A DNA stretch of 64,000 bases. Source: Bacillota bacterium. GTDB lineage: Bacteria; Bacillota; Bacilli; Desulfuribacillales; Desulfuribacillaceae. Positions 26,204-35,747 of the stretch are shown one piece after another. How positions within the stretch are numbered: the stretch's first letter is position 1; each line of letters opens with the position of its first letter. The notes below the pieces were generated by a model. It did no database searches, had not been told where the DNA came from, and worked only from the letters and a program-made list of their open reading frames with translations. Position numbers and translations under genes: made by a program. The DNA is taken from the NCBI GenBank assembly GCA_023388635.1, contig JAEWFW010000038.1, forward strand, positions 106,099 to 170,098. The letters run 5' to 3'.

Positions 26204-28291
26204 TTATGTCGGAATTTCCTCCGTATATTTGCACTCTTCATTAATACATTCGAGCATCTGCTTTTGATTTTTACCTTTGCCGGTCGTTTTATGCGCGAGA
26301 ATCCCCGAGCATTTGGGGCAAGGTCGTTGATCCGGTTTATTCCACATGACGAAATCGCATTCCGGATATTCGGAACAACCGTAGAACATCTTACGCCGCT
26401 TGCCTTTGCGCTCGACGATCATCCCGTTGCACTTAGGGCACGCAACGCCCGTATCTTTGACAATCGCTTTCGTATTACGGCATTCGGGAAATCCTGGACA
26501 TGCAAGAAACTTACCATATCTGCCCAATTTGTATACCATGAGCCTGCCACACTTTTCACAAGGAATGTCCGACTGCTCTTCTTTAATCTCTACTTTCTCC
26601 ATTTCCTTTTCCGCGATTTCCAAATCTACGCGGAACTCACGATAGAATTCGTCGATGACTTTTACCCACTCTGTTTCACCGACGGCAATTGAGTCCAACT
26701 GTTCTTCCAGATTAGCTGTAAACTTGACCTCTAAAATCTTCGAGAAAAATTCTTCCAGCATCTCATTGACGATCGACCCTAGTTCTGTGGGAAAAAAGCT
26801 TTTTTGTTCCTGTGTGACATATCCGCGCTTCTGAATCGTTTCGATCGTCGGCGCATAAGTACTCGGACGACCGATTCCCAATTCTTCCAGTGTTTTCACC
26901 AACCTAGCCTCCGTATAACGCGGCGGTGGCTGCGTAAAATGCTGACGCGGATCGACCTGCGAACAAGGTAACTGATCACCGACAGACAATTCCGGTAAAA
27001 ATCGCTCTTTGTCATCAGAACCGTCGTCGGTACCTTCGATATAGAGTTTCATAAAGCCCGGGAATTGAATTTTCGAACCGGTTGCACGGAATGTCGCACC
27101 GTTATTGTCAATCGTCACAGTCAACGTATCGAGTACAGCCTCCGCCATTTGGCTGGCGACCATACGATCCCAGATTAATTTATATAACTTATACTGATCT
27201 TTTGATAAATTGCCCTTAATCTCGTCAGGATGCAAAGCGATTGAAGTCGGTCGGATGGCTTCGTGCGCATCCTGTGCCGCTTTATTCGTAAACTTTCTGG
27301 GAACCGCCGGATAGTAGCTCGGTCCATAAGTGTCTACAATATATTGCTTTGCCTCTTCTTTCGCCGTCTCGGAAATACGCACAGAATCGGTACGCATATA
27401 GGTAATCAAGCCAACGGTCCCCTGCTTGCCGATTTCCACGCCCTCATACAGCTCCTGGGCTACTTTCATCGTGCGCGCAGAACGGAAATTAAGCTTTCTC
27501 GCCGCTTCCTGCTGCAATGTCGAAGTAATAAACGGTGGTGCCGGCGTGCGGCGTTTTTCACCGTGTTTCACATCTCGTACAGCAAACGCTCCCTTGTCGA
27601 TCTTCGCCAATAATTCAGCGACTTGTTCTTGGTTATGCAATTCCACTTTTTTGCCGTCATAACCGTAAAATTTCGCTTCAAAACTTTTACCTGATTTTTT
27701 GAAGTGCGTCGTTACCGTCCAATACTCTTCTGGAACAAAAGCACTGATCTCCCGCTCTCGACGAATAATGAGATTCACTGCCACCGATTGTACACGACCG
27801 GCACTCAGTCCTTTCTTAATCTTCTTCCATAACAAAGGGCTGATTTGGTATCCCACTAAGCGATCCAAGACTCTGCGCGCTTGTTGCGCATCGACTAAAT
27901 CCATATTGATTGCTCTCGGGCTGGTAAACGCGTCTTTTACAGCTTGTTTGGTAATCTCGTGGAAAACGACGCGGCATTTTTTCGTATCATCAATATTCAA
28001 TGCCTGAGCGAGATGCCAAGCAATCGCTTCTCCTTCGCGATCCGGGTCAGCCGCTAAATAGATGTGCTTGACTTTTTTGCTCGCTTCCCGCAATTCTTTG
28101 AGAATATTTCCTTTTCCACGAATCGTTATATATTTCGGCTTATATCCGTTATCTACGTCTACTCCAATCTGACTTTTCGGTAGATCAATCAGATGTCCTA
28201 CCGAAGCTTTGACAATGAATTTCTTCCCTAAATACTTACTGATTGTCTTCGCTTTCGCTAATGATTCTACAATTACTAATGAATCAGCCAA
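26204..28291 (-). CDS. topA: TopA, DNA topoisomerase I
   Basis: Type IA topoisomerase that relaxes negative supercoils. The Toprim domain is at the N-terminus, the active-site tyrosine lies in GLITYMRTDS, and three C4 zinc fingers follow (CEKCGRL..CPGFPEC, CPKCNG..CSEYPEC, CPKCSG..CINEEC). The start is a TTG at 28291 preceded by AAGGGGGAG; no ATG fits as well. Oddity: the usually invariant VESPAKAKTI reads VESLAKAKTI. Length is 695 aa. Confidence 0.96.
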   Translation of the reverse strand: MADSLVIVESLAKAKTISKYLGKKFIVKASVGHLIDLPKSQIGVDVDNGYKPKYITIRGKGNILKELREASKKVKHIYLAADPDREGEAIAWHLAQALNIDDTKKCRVVFHEITKQAVKDAFTSPRAINMDLVDAQQARRVLDRLVGYQISPLLWKKIKKGLSAGRVQSVAVNLIIRREREISAFVPEEYWTVTTHFKKSGKSFEAKFYGYDGKKVELHNQEQVAELLAKIDKGAFAVRDVKHGEKRRTPAPPFITSTLQQEAARKLNFRSARTMKVAQELYEGVEIGKQGTVGLITYMRTDSVRISETAKEEAKQYIVDTYGPSYYPAVPRKFTNKAAQDAHEAIRPTSIALHPDEIKGNLSKDQYKLYKLIWDRMVASQMAEAVLDTLTVTIDNNGATFRATGSKIQFPGFMKLYIEGTDDGSDDKERFLPELSVGDQLPCSQVDPRQHFTQPPPRYTEARLVKTLEELGIGRPSTYAPTIETIQKRGYVTQEQKSFFPTELGSIVNEMLEEFFSKILEVKFTANLEEQLDSIAVGETEWVKVIDEFYREFRVDLEIAEKEMEKVEIKEEQSDIPCEKCGRLMVYKLGRYGKFLACPGFPECRNTKAIVKDTGVACPKCNGMIVERKGKRRKMFYGCSEYPECDFVMWNKPDQRPCPKCSGILAHKTTGKGKNQKQMLECINEECKYTEEIPT

Positions 28292-28331
28292 CAGGGCTCC
28301 CCCTTTAAAACTTATATATGACACTTGTTTT

Positions 28332-28360
28332 ATTATTGACAAGTATCCATAGAATGTCAA
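28332..28360 (-). promoter_or_regulatory. Sigma-A promoter of topA operon
   Basis: TTGACA (28355-28360) and AATAAT (28332-28337) are 17 bases apart on the minus strand, 6/6 and 5/6 to consensus. An inverted copy, TGTCAA, overlaps the spacer just before the -10. The leader to the topA TTG would be about 35 bases. Confidence 0.75.
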
Positions 28361-28380
28361 ATAAATCTTTGAAGCAAGTT

Positions 28381-29472
28381 CTATAATCGAACATATTGTT
28401 GTCCTGACAGTTGTTCAATATACCCTTTCAGTTGCAATTGTATGAGACAAAGATGCAAGTCATGCTCCCGATAACTGTCTGTCAGAGAATCAATATGGAT
28501 CGGCGTATACGGAATTAAGGCAAGCACCGCATTTTCCGGATCTGTGAGCAATTCTTCCTTCGCTGCCTGCGTCGATATTTTACCTGCCGGAGCAAAAGCC
28601 GGCAATTCATCAAAGATATCACTCCAATAAATGAGCGGCTTCGCACCTTGCTTGATCAATGTATTCGTTCCCTCGCTGTTTGGAGAATTGATATTCCCGG
28701 GAACGGCGAAGACTTCGCGGTTCTGTTCTAACGCCTGGTCCGCTGTAATCAGTGCTCCCCCTTTGATCTTCGATTCGACGACGACAGTTCCCATAGACAA
28801 TCCGCTGATGATCCTATTACGCGCCGGAAAGTGACCCGGTTTTGCCTTCGTAAACACCGGATATTCCGATAGCACACATCCTCCGGAATCGACAATCCGC
28901 TGATACAAAACTTTGTGCTCCGCAGGATAAATTTCATTCAGTCCAGTCCCCACAACAGCAACACACGTGCCATGGTTGTAAAGAACACTTTCATGTACAT
29001 GTTTGTCAATTCCCCTTGCCAGACCACTTACGACCGGGATCTGATGCTCAGCAAGAAACCGTCCCAGTTCCTTCGCAGCCCATTTCCCGTAATAAGAAGG
29101 CTGCCTTGTCCCGACAACACTGATCATCATATTTTCCTGTATAGCATCGATCTTCCCTTGGCAAAACAACACATAGGGAGGATCGTATATTTCTTTTAAC
29201 ATTGATGGGTATCGAAGATCGGCATACGTCAAAATCTGCACGGCAAATCTCGCATGTTCCTCATACAAGCGATCGACAATTTGCCTGCAGTCATGTTCAT
29301 GCATTGCCCGTTGTTTGATTACATGGGGCGCGATTCCTCTGCGTTCCCATTCAGATTCGGAACATCGGGAAGCAGCAGTCAGGTTCCCAAATTCCTGATA
29401 TAATTTTTTCAACGTCACGGAGCCGACGCCACGCAACTGATGATAAAATACAATCCAATCTCGCTCTTCCAC
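28381..29472 (-). CDS. dprA: DprA (Smf), RecA loader for natural transformation
   Basis: Binds incoming single-stranded DNA and loads RecA. The Rossmann-like DprA domain runs from about residue 80, with ISVVGTRQPSYYG, VVSGLARGID, AVVGTGLNEIYPAEH and FPARNRIISGLS. An N-terminal SAM/HhH-like segment (GVGSVTLKKLY) precedes it, and a winged-helix C-terminal domain follows. The start is a GTG at 29472 behind AGGGGTGAT. Length is 363 aa. It follows the lipoprotein gene by 14 bases. Confidence 0.93.
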   Translation of the reverse strand: MEERDWIVFYHQLRGVGSVTLKKLYQEFGNLTAASRCSESEWERRGIAPHVIKQRAMHEHDCRQIVDRLYEEHARFAVQILTYADLRYPSMLKEIYDPPYVLFCQGKIDAIQENMMISVVGTRQPSYYGKWAAKELGRFLAEHQIPVVSGLARGIDKHVHESVLYNHGTCVAVVGTGLNEIYPAEHKVLYQRIVDSGGCVLSEYPVFTKAKPGHFPARNRIISGLSMGTVVVESKIKGGALITADQALEQNREVFAVPGNINSPNSEGTNTLIKQGAKPLIYWSDIFDELPAFAPAGKISTQAAKEELLTDPENAVLALIPYTPIHIDSLTDSYREHDLHLCLIQLQLKGYIEQLSGQQYVRL

Positions 29473-29485
29473 ATAATCACCCCTA

Positions 29486-30550
29486 TTACAAGGAATCTAA
29501 TAAATAGAGAATGCGATTTAAAAGATCGTTAGAACGATAGTGTTTCCCTTGATAGACAAAACCTTGTTCGCCGATATGCACATTCGCTTCCGTACCCTGC
29601 ACATAATATGTCAATTGCATCATTTCCCCTTCAAAAGGCTCATCTGTCGGCATAGCAACGAGCAACTCACGGGTGATCGCATCTCGAAACCCAGCCTGGT
29701 ATTGATCGTTTTCGTCGCGCAGTTCCCAACTTTTACTGTTGGACTTGATCGCTAGCGCTGTCGAGCGAAATAAGTAAAATACATCCCCTATATCATAGGA
29801 CGGTATCGGAACTTGCCGCTCGATAACAGCCCACAAATCTTCCGATGTCTTGTATAAAAACCTTTTCTCTCCGATATGAATCCCCAACATCTGCGAATTC
29901 AGCAATTGCACTTCCAACTGCGCTTTTCCGCCAATACTCAATTCAATACTATAATTAGGATATAACGGATGATGCGTCTGTTCCTCTTTGTAATATGTAC
30001 TGTTCTTAATAATGCTGACAATTGTGGAAATTTCACTGTCATCGACAGAAATCGTCTTCATAATATCATCGGCATTGACATAAATGCGATCCACATCGAC
30101 AATCGTGTCCCAATAATACTTTGTCAGCACCTCTTCCACGGCGGCAATGGCCTTTTCTCCATTTTGTTTATTGGCGTATCGATAGGCATGTTCATTGACC
30201 TTGATGCCAACGGGACTCATTTGTATTACATAAGGATCCCCGTTTTGCCATACGACTAACGAGTAAATATAGTCTATTGAGGTCGTGTCACTTAGCAAAT
30301 CTGTAAAATATTGTACGACCGATTTCGTCGCTTGTACGTCATCAACAGAGACGGAATTCCCTTGAGGGTCAGTGATGACAAATTGCCGTGCGTCCATGAG
30401 TTTTAAAAAATCATATGTTTTCTCAACGCTTTCGTTGTTCTTCGGATGCTCAATAATATTAGTATTTCCCGTTTCTTCCGCCTTTTTTGAAAAACATCCT
30501 GACATTAGTAATAGTAAGCATATAATCATGACATAGCCTATTCGTTTCAT
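29486..30550 (-). CDS. Lipoprotein of unknown function
   Basis: A signal peptide with lipobox LMSGC (Cys at about residue 19) marks a lipid-anchored surface protein of 354 aa. No catalytic or binding motif was recognised. The remainder is beta-rich with a DxxxYA/NADDIM-type pattern and no further membrane helix. The ATG at 30550 has AGGAGG six bases upstream; a frame start 15 bases earlier is less likely. It lies in an apparent operon between a PAS-PP2C phosphatase and dprA. Confidence 0.75.
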   Translation of the reverse strand: MKRIGYVMIICLLLLMSGCFSKKAEETGNTNIIEHPKNNESVEKTYDFLKLMDARQFVITDPQGNSVSVDDVQATKSVVQYFTDLLSDTTSIDYIYSLVVWQNGDPYVIQMSPVGIKVNEHAYRYANKQNGEKAIAAVEEVLTKYYWDTIVDVDRIYVNADDIMKTISVDDSEISTIVSIIKNSTYYKEEQTHHPLYPNYSIELSIGGKAQLEVQLLNSQMLGIHIGEKRFLYKTSEDLWAVIERQVPIPSYDIGDVFYLFRSTALAIKSNSKSWELRDENDQYQAGFRDAITRELLVAMPTDEPFEGEMMQLTYYVQGTEANVHIGEQGFVYQGKHYRSNDLLNRILYLLDSL

Positions 30551-30585
30551 AACATTCCTCCTCAAGCCAAAGACATCACGGTAGA

Positions 30586-31746
30586 TTAACGATGATCGTC
30601 AGCCGGTATATGGGCACTGATAAAACATATATCGTCATGGATGTGCTTTTCTTGCAGCAGTTCATGCATCATTTGCACCATATCGGCGTTGTTCCGCTCA
30701 CGATTTTCATACAAAATATGTTGTAACGTATCAATACTGTCTGTCGGAGAATGGGTAATTGCTTCCAACAGTCCGTCAGTGTAAAGCGCTATCTTTGCCT
30801 GTCCGTTATAAGGAATAACCTCTTTCTGTATATTTAATTTTTTGTAAATGCCACACGGCAGGCAACCTTTGTCCAATGGGACGATCCGTTGTTCTTCGAT
30901 CAAAAATGCCGGCGGATGACCCGCGTTGGCATATTGTATTTCTCGCTTTTCCAAATCTACCAACACATAAATCGCCGTGCAGTAGAACCCGGAAAGTGAC
31001 TCATTATCTTCAAGCAGATTATGTACATGATGATTAAGTTCGCGAATCACGTCTTCGGGCATAGATAGTCTCGTAATTATCCCCCGCAGCAAAGAGCGGA
31101 TCGACATCGTGACTAACGCCGCCGACAAACCGTGTCCCATCACATCGTATAAGAGAATGCCGTATTTATGTTTGTCAATTTCATACCACGCGTACATATC
31201 GCCTGATAGCTCTTCGGAGCTCAAGTATAGCCCATGGATCTTGATAAGATCATTGTCTATCGGTACGCTGAGGGCTCCTTTCTGAATTTGCCTTGCGACA
31301 TTCACATCAAACAGCAATTGCTGCTCACGCAGAATCCTTTCTGTGACGTCCTGCTTAATCGCTATATAACGACTCGGTTTCCCATGTTCGTCTAATAAAG
31401 GCGTAATCGTCATTTCTTCATAGTATTCCCGACCATCCTTGCGCTTGTTAATTAGCACCCCATGCCATACATTGCCTGCCGTTAACTGTTCCCACATAAT
31501 TTTGTATTGCTCAGGGCTTTGCTTCCCCGATTTCAACAACCGCGTATGTTCACCAATCGCCTCGTGTTGCTCATATCCCGTCAATTTTGTGAATGCTGAA
31601 TTGACCCAGATCAAATAACCATCGGGATCGGTAATCCCAATCGCATTGGCGACGGCTTCCAGTGTCTTTTCCACCAGATGTGTATCCATATAAATTTGCT
31701 CTTTATGATGATTCTCGCTAAATTCGCTGCCTGATAAAACTGTCAT
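30586..31746 (-). CDS. PAS-domain PP2C (SpoIIE/RsbU-type) phosphatase
   Basis: An N-terminal PAS domain (about residues 20-130, ITDPDGYLIWVNSAFTKLTGYE) with a PAC segment (YIAIKQDVTERI) precedes a SpoIIE-type PP2C domain. Metal-binding acidic motifs are SSEELSGDMYAWYE, YDVMGHGLSAALVT and LYTDGLLEA. Such enzymes dephosphorylate anti-sigma-factor antagonists in response to a sensed signal. No anti-sigma or antagonist gene lies nearby, so its target is unknown. The start at 31746 follows GGGGGAGTGGAGGT. Length is 386 aa. Confidence 0.88.
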   Translation of the reverse strand: MTVLSGSEFSENHHKEQIYMDTHLVEKTLEAVANAIGITDPDGYLIWVNSAFTKLTGYEQHEAIGEHTRLLKSGKQSPEQYKIMWEQLTAGNVWHGVLINKRKDGREYYEEMTITPLLDEHGKPSRYIAIKQDVTERILREQQLLFDVNVARQIQKGALSVPIDNDLIKIHGLYLSSEELSGDMYAWYEIDKHKYGILLYDVMGHGLSAALVTMSIRSLLRGIITRLSMPEDVIRELNHHVHNLLEDNESLSGFYCTAIYVLVDLEKREIQYANAGHPPAFLIEEQRIVPLDKGCLPCGIYKKLNIQKEVIPYNGQAKIALYTDGLLEAITHSPTDSIDTLQHILYENRERNNADMVQMMHELLQEKHIHDDICFISAHIPADDHR

Positions 31747-31777
31747 ACCTCCACTCCCCCTCACTGCCGCTAATTCT

Positions 31778-31806
31778 ATTGTATCTGCTGAATAAAAACT
31801 TAGCAA
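31778..31806 (-). promoter_or_regulatory. Sigma-A-like promoter of the phosphatase-lipoprotein-dprA unit
   Basis: TTGCTA (31801-31806) and TACAAT (31778-31783) are separated by 17 bases on the minus strand. It sits immediately after the lpdA terminator, 32 bases upstream of the phosphatase start. Confidence 0.6.
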
Positions 31807-31835
31807 TAAAAATGCGGTCTGTAAACAGACCGCAT
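31804..31835 (-). terminator. Intrinsic terminator of lpdA
   Basis: A perfect 10-bp stem (31812-31821 with 31826-31835, ATGCGGTCTG/CAGACCGCAT) and a 4-base loop are followed on the minus strand by a T-rich run. It overlaps the -35 element of the next promoter. Confidence 0.88.
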
Positions 31836-31839
31836 AATT

Positions 31840-33252
31840 TTATATAGCGTGAACACACTGCCCTAATGCCACTTCGGCAGCCTCCATAACGACTTCGGAT
31901 AATGTAGGGTGCGCATGAATTGTCATCACCAAATCTTCTAATGTCATTTGCATTTGGATCGCTAAAGCACATTCTGCGATCAGTGTTGACGCTTCCAGCC
32001 CGATAATTTGTGCACCAAGAATTCGTCCGCTGCTTTTATCGGCAACGATAGTGACAGAACCTTCAGCCGCACGCAAAGACAACGCGCGTCCATTTGCTCC
32101 ATACGTGAACTTGCCAGTAGAAACTTCATAGCCGGCTTCCTGTGCCTGTTTTTCTGTCAGACCGACACTGGCAATTTCCGGATCGGAAAACACCACTAAC
32201 GGCATCACAGAATCACTGATTTTAGAATCATGCCCACAAATCACTTCGCCGACTACTTTTGCTTGATAAGAAGCACGATGGGCAAGTGCCGGTCCTGCCG
32301 TTACGTCCCCGATGGCAAAAATATGGCTGACCGATGTGCGGCATTGATCATCCACCGAAATAAATCCACGCTGATCACATGTGACATCCGTCTGATGCAA
32401 ATCAATCTTCGCCGTATTCGGTCTTCTTCCTACAGTCACCAGAACATAGTCTGCTTCTACCGTATGTTCCGCATCATTTGCCGTATATGTGACAGCTACC
32501 CTGTCTTGGTGCGCGGCAATATCACTCACTTTTGCCTTGACGACCACGTCCGCTTTGATCTTCTTCAATCTGCGCTTCACCATACTGACTGTGCGCGCAT
32601 CGAAACCGGTGAGAATACTATCCGCCCCTTCAATGATCGTCACTTTACAACCGAAATTCGCGTACATCTGGCTCAACTCAATGCCGATATAGCCACCACC
32701 GACCACTGCCAAACTACGAGGAATCTCGTGAAGAGATAACGCTTCCGTCGATGATAAAATGCGTCCACCGAACTTCGCAAACGGCAGCTCAATCGGTGTT
32801 GAGCCTGTGGCAATCACACACTGTTCAAACTGAATTTCAAGATTCCCATCATCGGTACTCACCTGCACACGATGGTTATCGACAAACTTCGCCTCGCCTT
32901 GTATAAATTCAACCTTATTGGCTTTAAATAATTTTCTTATGCCATCTGTCAATTGTTTGACAATTCCCTGCTTCCAAACTTGTGTCTGCTGGAAATCGAC
33001 AGAAACCTCATGCACCTTAATTCCCATCTCGTTTGCCTCTGCCATACCCTGATATGTATGAGCAGCAGAAATTAACGCCTTAGAAGGAATGCAGCCACAG
33101 TTTAGACATACACCACCGACAGTTGCTTTGTCAACCACAAGCACATTTTTCCCTAATTGCGCCGCTTTAATTGCCGCCACATATCCACCGGGACCCGCTC
33201 CGAGAACGAGAACATCCGTATTGCGTACAGTATACATTGATTTTGTTTCCAT
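31840..33252 (-). CDS. lpdA: Dihydrolipoamide dehydrogenase (E3), orphan
   Basis: Flavoprotein that reoxidises dihydrolipoyl groups with NAD. The FAD motif GAGPGG is at 18-23 and the redox disulphide C49/C54 lies in GGVCLNCGCIPSK, with an extra Cys at 52 where Val is usual. The NAD motif is VVGGGYIGIELSQ and the C-terminal catalytic dyad is HAHPTLSE. ATG 33252 follows GGAG by eight bases. No E1/E2 dehydrogenase or lipoylated protein gene is adjacent, so its partner is unknown. Length is 470 aa. Confidence 0.93.
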   Translation of the reverse strand: METKSMYTVRNTDVLVLGAGPGGYVAAIKAAQLGKNVLVVDKATVGGVCLNCGCIPSKALISAAHTYQGMAEANEMGIKVHEVSVDFQQTQVWKQGIVKQLTDGIRKLFKANKVEFIQGEAKFVDNHRVQVSTDDGNLEIQFEQCVIATGSTPIELPFAKFGGRILSSTEALSLHEIPRSLAVVGGGYIGIELSQMYANFGCKVTIIEGADSILTGFDARTVSMVKRRLKKIKADVVVKAKVSDIAAHQDRVAVTYTANDAEHTVEADYVLVTVGRRPNTAKIDLHQTDVTCDQRGFISVDDQCRTSVSHIFAIGDVTAGPALAHRASYQAKVVGEVICGHDSKISDSVMPLVVFSDPEIASVGLTEKQAQEAGYEVSTGKFTYGANGRALSLRAAEGSVTIVADKSSGRILGAQIIGLEASTLIAECALAIQMQMTLEDLVMTIHAHPTLSEVVMEAAEVALGQCVHAI

Positions 33253-33352
33253 GGTGAACACTCCAATTACGATATATTTTATCGACTCAACGTATCTATT
33301 ATATCGATTTTGCCCGGAATCTTCCACCTTATTTATTGACGCCCTATGTATT

Positions 33353-35233
33353 TCACTGATTTATCTTATCGGATTTCCAGTTTAATAGACGATACGAGTT
33401 AGCAATCACTGCCACAGAGCCTACATTGTGAACCAAAGCTCCCATTACCGGTCCAAGTATACCGACAATCGCCAGTATAATGGCAACAAAATTCAACAGC
33501 ATAGCGACGGACAAATTAAAGGTTATCGTGCGTAACGTCTTTTGTGACAACTTCAATAAATGGGGAATGACTTTAATATCGTCCCCGATCAGCACAATAT
33601 CTGCCGCATCCACTGCAATATCGCTGCCAATCCCTCCCATCGCAATTCCTACATGTGCCTTCTTTAGTGCAGGTGCATCATTAACACCGTCTCCAACCAT
33701 ACATACAAAATTTCTTTGATCTGCATTTTGAATTTGCTCAATCACCGCCATTTTATCAGCGGGCAAGCATTCAGAATAAACTTCCGAAATACCGATATCT
33801 TGTGCAATTTTACTGGCTGCTTGCGGATTATCTCCTGTCAAAAGCACACTTTTAATGCCGATTTCTTTGATCTTATCAACAATACCGCCGGCATCTTTAC
33901 GCAATGTATCCGCCAATGCGACAAAACCATTGGCTGTACCGTCAACTGCAACATATACAATCGTTCCACCGTCATCGACATATCTAGCAGCCGCCTTTAG
34001 ATAATTTTGTGGCAATTCCACATCGTAGTCTGCAAATAATTGACGATTCCCTGCTAATACTGTTTTTTCATTGACTTTAGCTACAACCCCACGCCCGGGA
34101 ATCATCGTAAACGTTTGTGGTTGTTCCGGAGTCTTATTAAACTTGGTTTTGTAATACGTCACGACAGCTTTTCCCAACGGATGCTCTGAGCGTAACTCAG
34201 CGGATGTCACCAAAGATAACACTTGTTCCGCCGATATATGCTCTGCAAAACTCTGAATATCCACGACAACAGGCGTTCCGTTGGTTAACGTGCCGGTTTT
34301 GTCAAAAGTGAGATGCGAAACACTTGCCAAACGTTCCAGAGCGTCACCATGGCGAACTAAAATACCGTACTTCGTCACATTACCAATAGCCGCCATAATC
34401 GCCGTCGGTGTTGCCAAAACCAGAGCACATGGGCAGAATACGACTAAAATTGTCACGGCACGAATCAGCTCGCCCGTTACGCCCCACGTAATCACTGCCG
34501 ACAACAAAGCGATCCATACAATCCAAGTTGCCCATCTGTCAGTGACGCCGACAATTTTTGCTTTGTTAGCATCGGCAGACTCCACTAGTGCGATCATTCT
34601 TTGCAATGAACTGTCTTCACCGACATTCGTCGCCTGTATGTCGATCGTACCAAATTGATTGAGTGTGCCGCTGAAAACCTCGTCCCCTTCACCTTTATCA
34701 ACAGGCAGCGATTCTCCAGTCATAACGGCTTGATTGATCGAAGTCTTTCCTTGGACAATTAGACCGTCAACGGCAACCGTCTCTCCGGCGAACATCCTGA
34801 CAATATCCCCGACTTGTACTTGCTCTACCGGAATCATTTGCTCGCTTTCGCCGTCTACTACTCGTGCCGTCTGCGGTGTAAGTGCTATTAATTTCTCGAT
34901 GCCCGCCCGCGCTTTCGCCACTGTCCGTTCTTCTAGATAAGCACCGATCGACATTATAAAGGCAATTTCTCCTGCTGCGAAAATCTCGTTAATATACACG
35001 GCCGCGACCAATGCAATCGATACTAAGACATCTGCCTTAATATCAAACTCGCGGATCAATCCTTCCAATGCCTCTTTAATAATCGGAATCCCACATAACA
35101 AAATTGCAATCCAGGCTAAATCAAAAGGTAAAATATCTTCAAAAATCTCAAAAAAGCTGAGGATCAATGATAATCCCGCTATTACAATAAAGGTAACGCC
35201 CCTCTTGTCTTCGTCAAACAAATAATCTTTCAT
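33353..35233 (-). CDS. P1B-type heavy-metal ATPase without N-terminal HMA domain
   Basis: Metal-exporting P-type ATPase with the CPC motif in the fourth major transmembrane segment (VVFCPCALVLATPTA), phosphorylation motif DKTGTLT, TGES and GDGVNDAPA. It begins directly with membrane helices; there is no CxxC HMA domain. The last helices carry FNLSVAMLLN and HNVGS rather than the MxxSS of copper pumps or the DxG of zinc pumps, so the metal is not settled. The neighbouring CsoR-type gene suggests Cu(I). The start at 35233 is preferred over nearby ATGs but is not certain. Length is 626 aa. Confidence 0.9.
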   Translation of the reverse strand: MKDYLFDEDKRGVTFIVIAGLSLILSFFEIFEDILPFDLAWIAILLCGIPIIKEALEGLIREFDIKADVLVSIALVAAVYINEIFAAGEIAFIMSIGAYLEERTVAKARAGIEKLIALTPQTARVVDGESEQMIPVEQVQVGDIVRMFAGETVAVDGLIVQGKTSINQAVMTGESLPVDKGEGDEVFSGTLNQFGTIDIQATNVGEDSSLQRMIALVESADANKAKIVGVTDRWATWIVWIALLSAVITWGVTGELIRAVTILVVFCPCALVLATPTAIMAAIGNVTKYGILVRHGDALERLASVSHLTFDKTGTLTNGTPVVVDIQSFAEHISAEQVLSLVTSAELRSEHPLGKAVVTYYKTKFNKTPEQPQTFTMIPGRGVVAKVNEKTVLAGNRQLFADYDVELPQNYLKAAARYVDDGGTIVYVAVDGTANGFVALADTLRKDAGGIVDKIKEIGIKSVLLTGDNPQAASKIAQDIGISEVYSECLPADKMAVIEQIQNADQRNFVCMVGDGVNDAPALKKAHVGIAMGGIGSDIAVDAADIVLIGDDIKVIPHLLKLSQKTLRTITFNLSVAMLLNFVAIILAIVGILGPVMGALVHNVGSVAVIANSYRLLNWKSDKINQ

Positions 35234-35261
35234 GTTTCTCATCCCCATATGCAATATACAT

Positions 35262-35301
35262 TATACCCGTATATAGTATATTGATTGAAAGGGATTGTCA
35301 A
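35262..35301 (-). promoter_or_regulatory. P-ATPase promoter with putative CsoR operator
   Basis: TTGACA (35296-35301), 17-base spacer and TACTAT (35273-35278) form a strong sigma-A promoter on the minus strand. Immediately overlapping its downstream side is TATACCCGTATA (35262-35273). The same TATACCC core is found at the -10 of the csoR promoter, which suggests a shared operator. Confidence 0.6.
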
Positions 35302-35339
35302 GTAAGTTTTTTACAATCTATTAACGCTATTAACAATGA

Positions 35340-35389
35340 TAAAAAGCACAAGTTGTCGGGTCAATTAGCCCTGAAACTTGTGCTTTTTA
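35340..35389 (-). terminator. Terminator after csoR
   Basis: The arms 35341-35354 and 35375-35388 (AAAAAGCACAAGTT and its exact complement) form a 14-bp stem that opens into a 20-base loop with an inner GGG/CCC pairing. It ends in a T run on both strands, so it works downstream of csoR and may be bidirectional. Confidence 0.85.
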
Positions 35390-35425
35390 TGAAATGCGAT
35401 TATATTCGATAGTTAAGAATTCTGT

Positions 35426-35701
35426 TTATCCCATTCTTGAGAAATGCTCGACCGCTTTCGCAAAATCTGCAATTGTTTTTTCTGGATCGCCATGCTCGAT
35501 CCCCTCACGTACACAATGCTGTAAGTGTCCTTCCAAAATAATTTGCCCTACTTTATGCAAAGCCGATTTCGCTGCATTAATTTGTACAATGATATCTTCA
35601 CAGGGAACATCTTTATTAACCATTTCGTTAATCCCTCTAACTTGACCCTCAATACGTTTTAGCCTTGCCTGTAATTTTGGAACATCCATACATTGTCTCA
35701 T
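35426..35701 (-). CDS. csoR: CsoR-type metal-sensing repressor
   Basis: CsoR/RcnR-family repressor (91 aa). The DNA-binding helix signature KLQARLKRIEGQVRG is at the N-terminus. The metal-ligand pattern is C34, H59 and C63, equal in spacing to the Cys-His-Cys Cu(I) site of CsoR and unlike the His-rich site of RcnR. The start at 35701 follows GGGGGA. It is transcribed toward the P-ATPase but separated from it by a terminator, and the two promoters share a TATACCC element. Confidence 0.88.
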   Translation of the reverse strand: MRQCMDVPKLQARLKRIEGQVRGINEMVNKDVPCEDIIVQINAAKSALHKVGQIILEGHLQHCVREGIEHGDPEKTIADFAKAVEHFSRMG

Positions 35702-35747
35702 AAAATGTATCCCCCATTAGAACTTACAAAAATTCGTCTTATACAGC

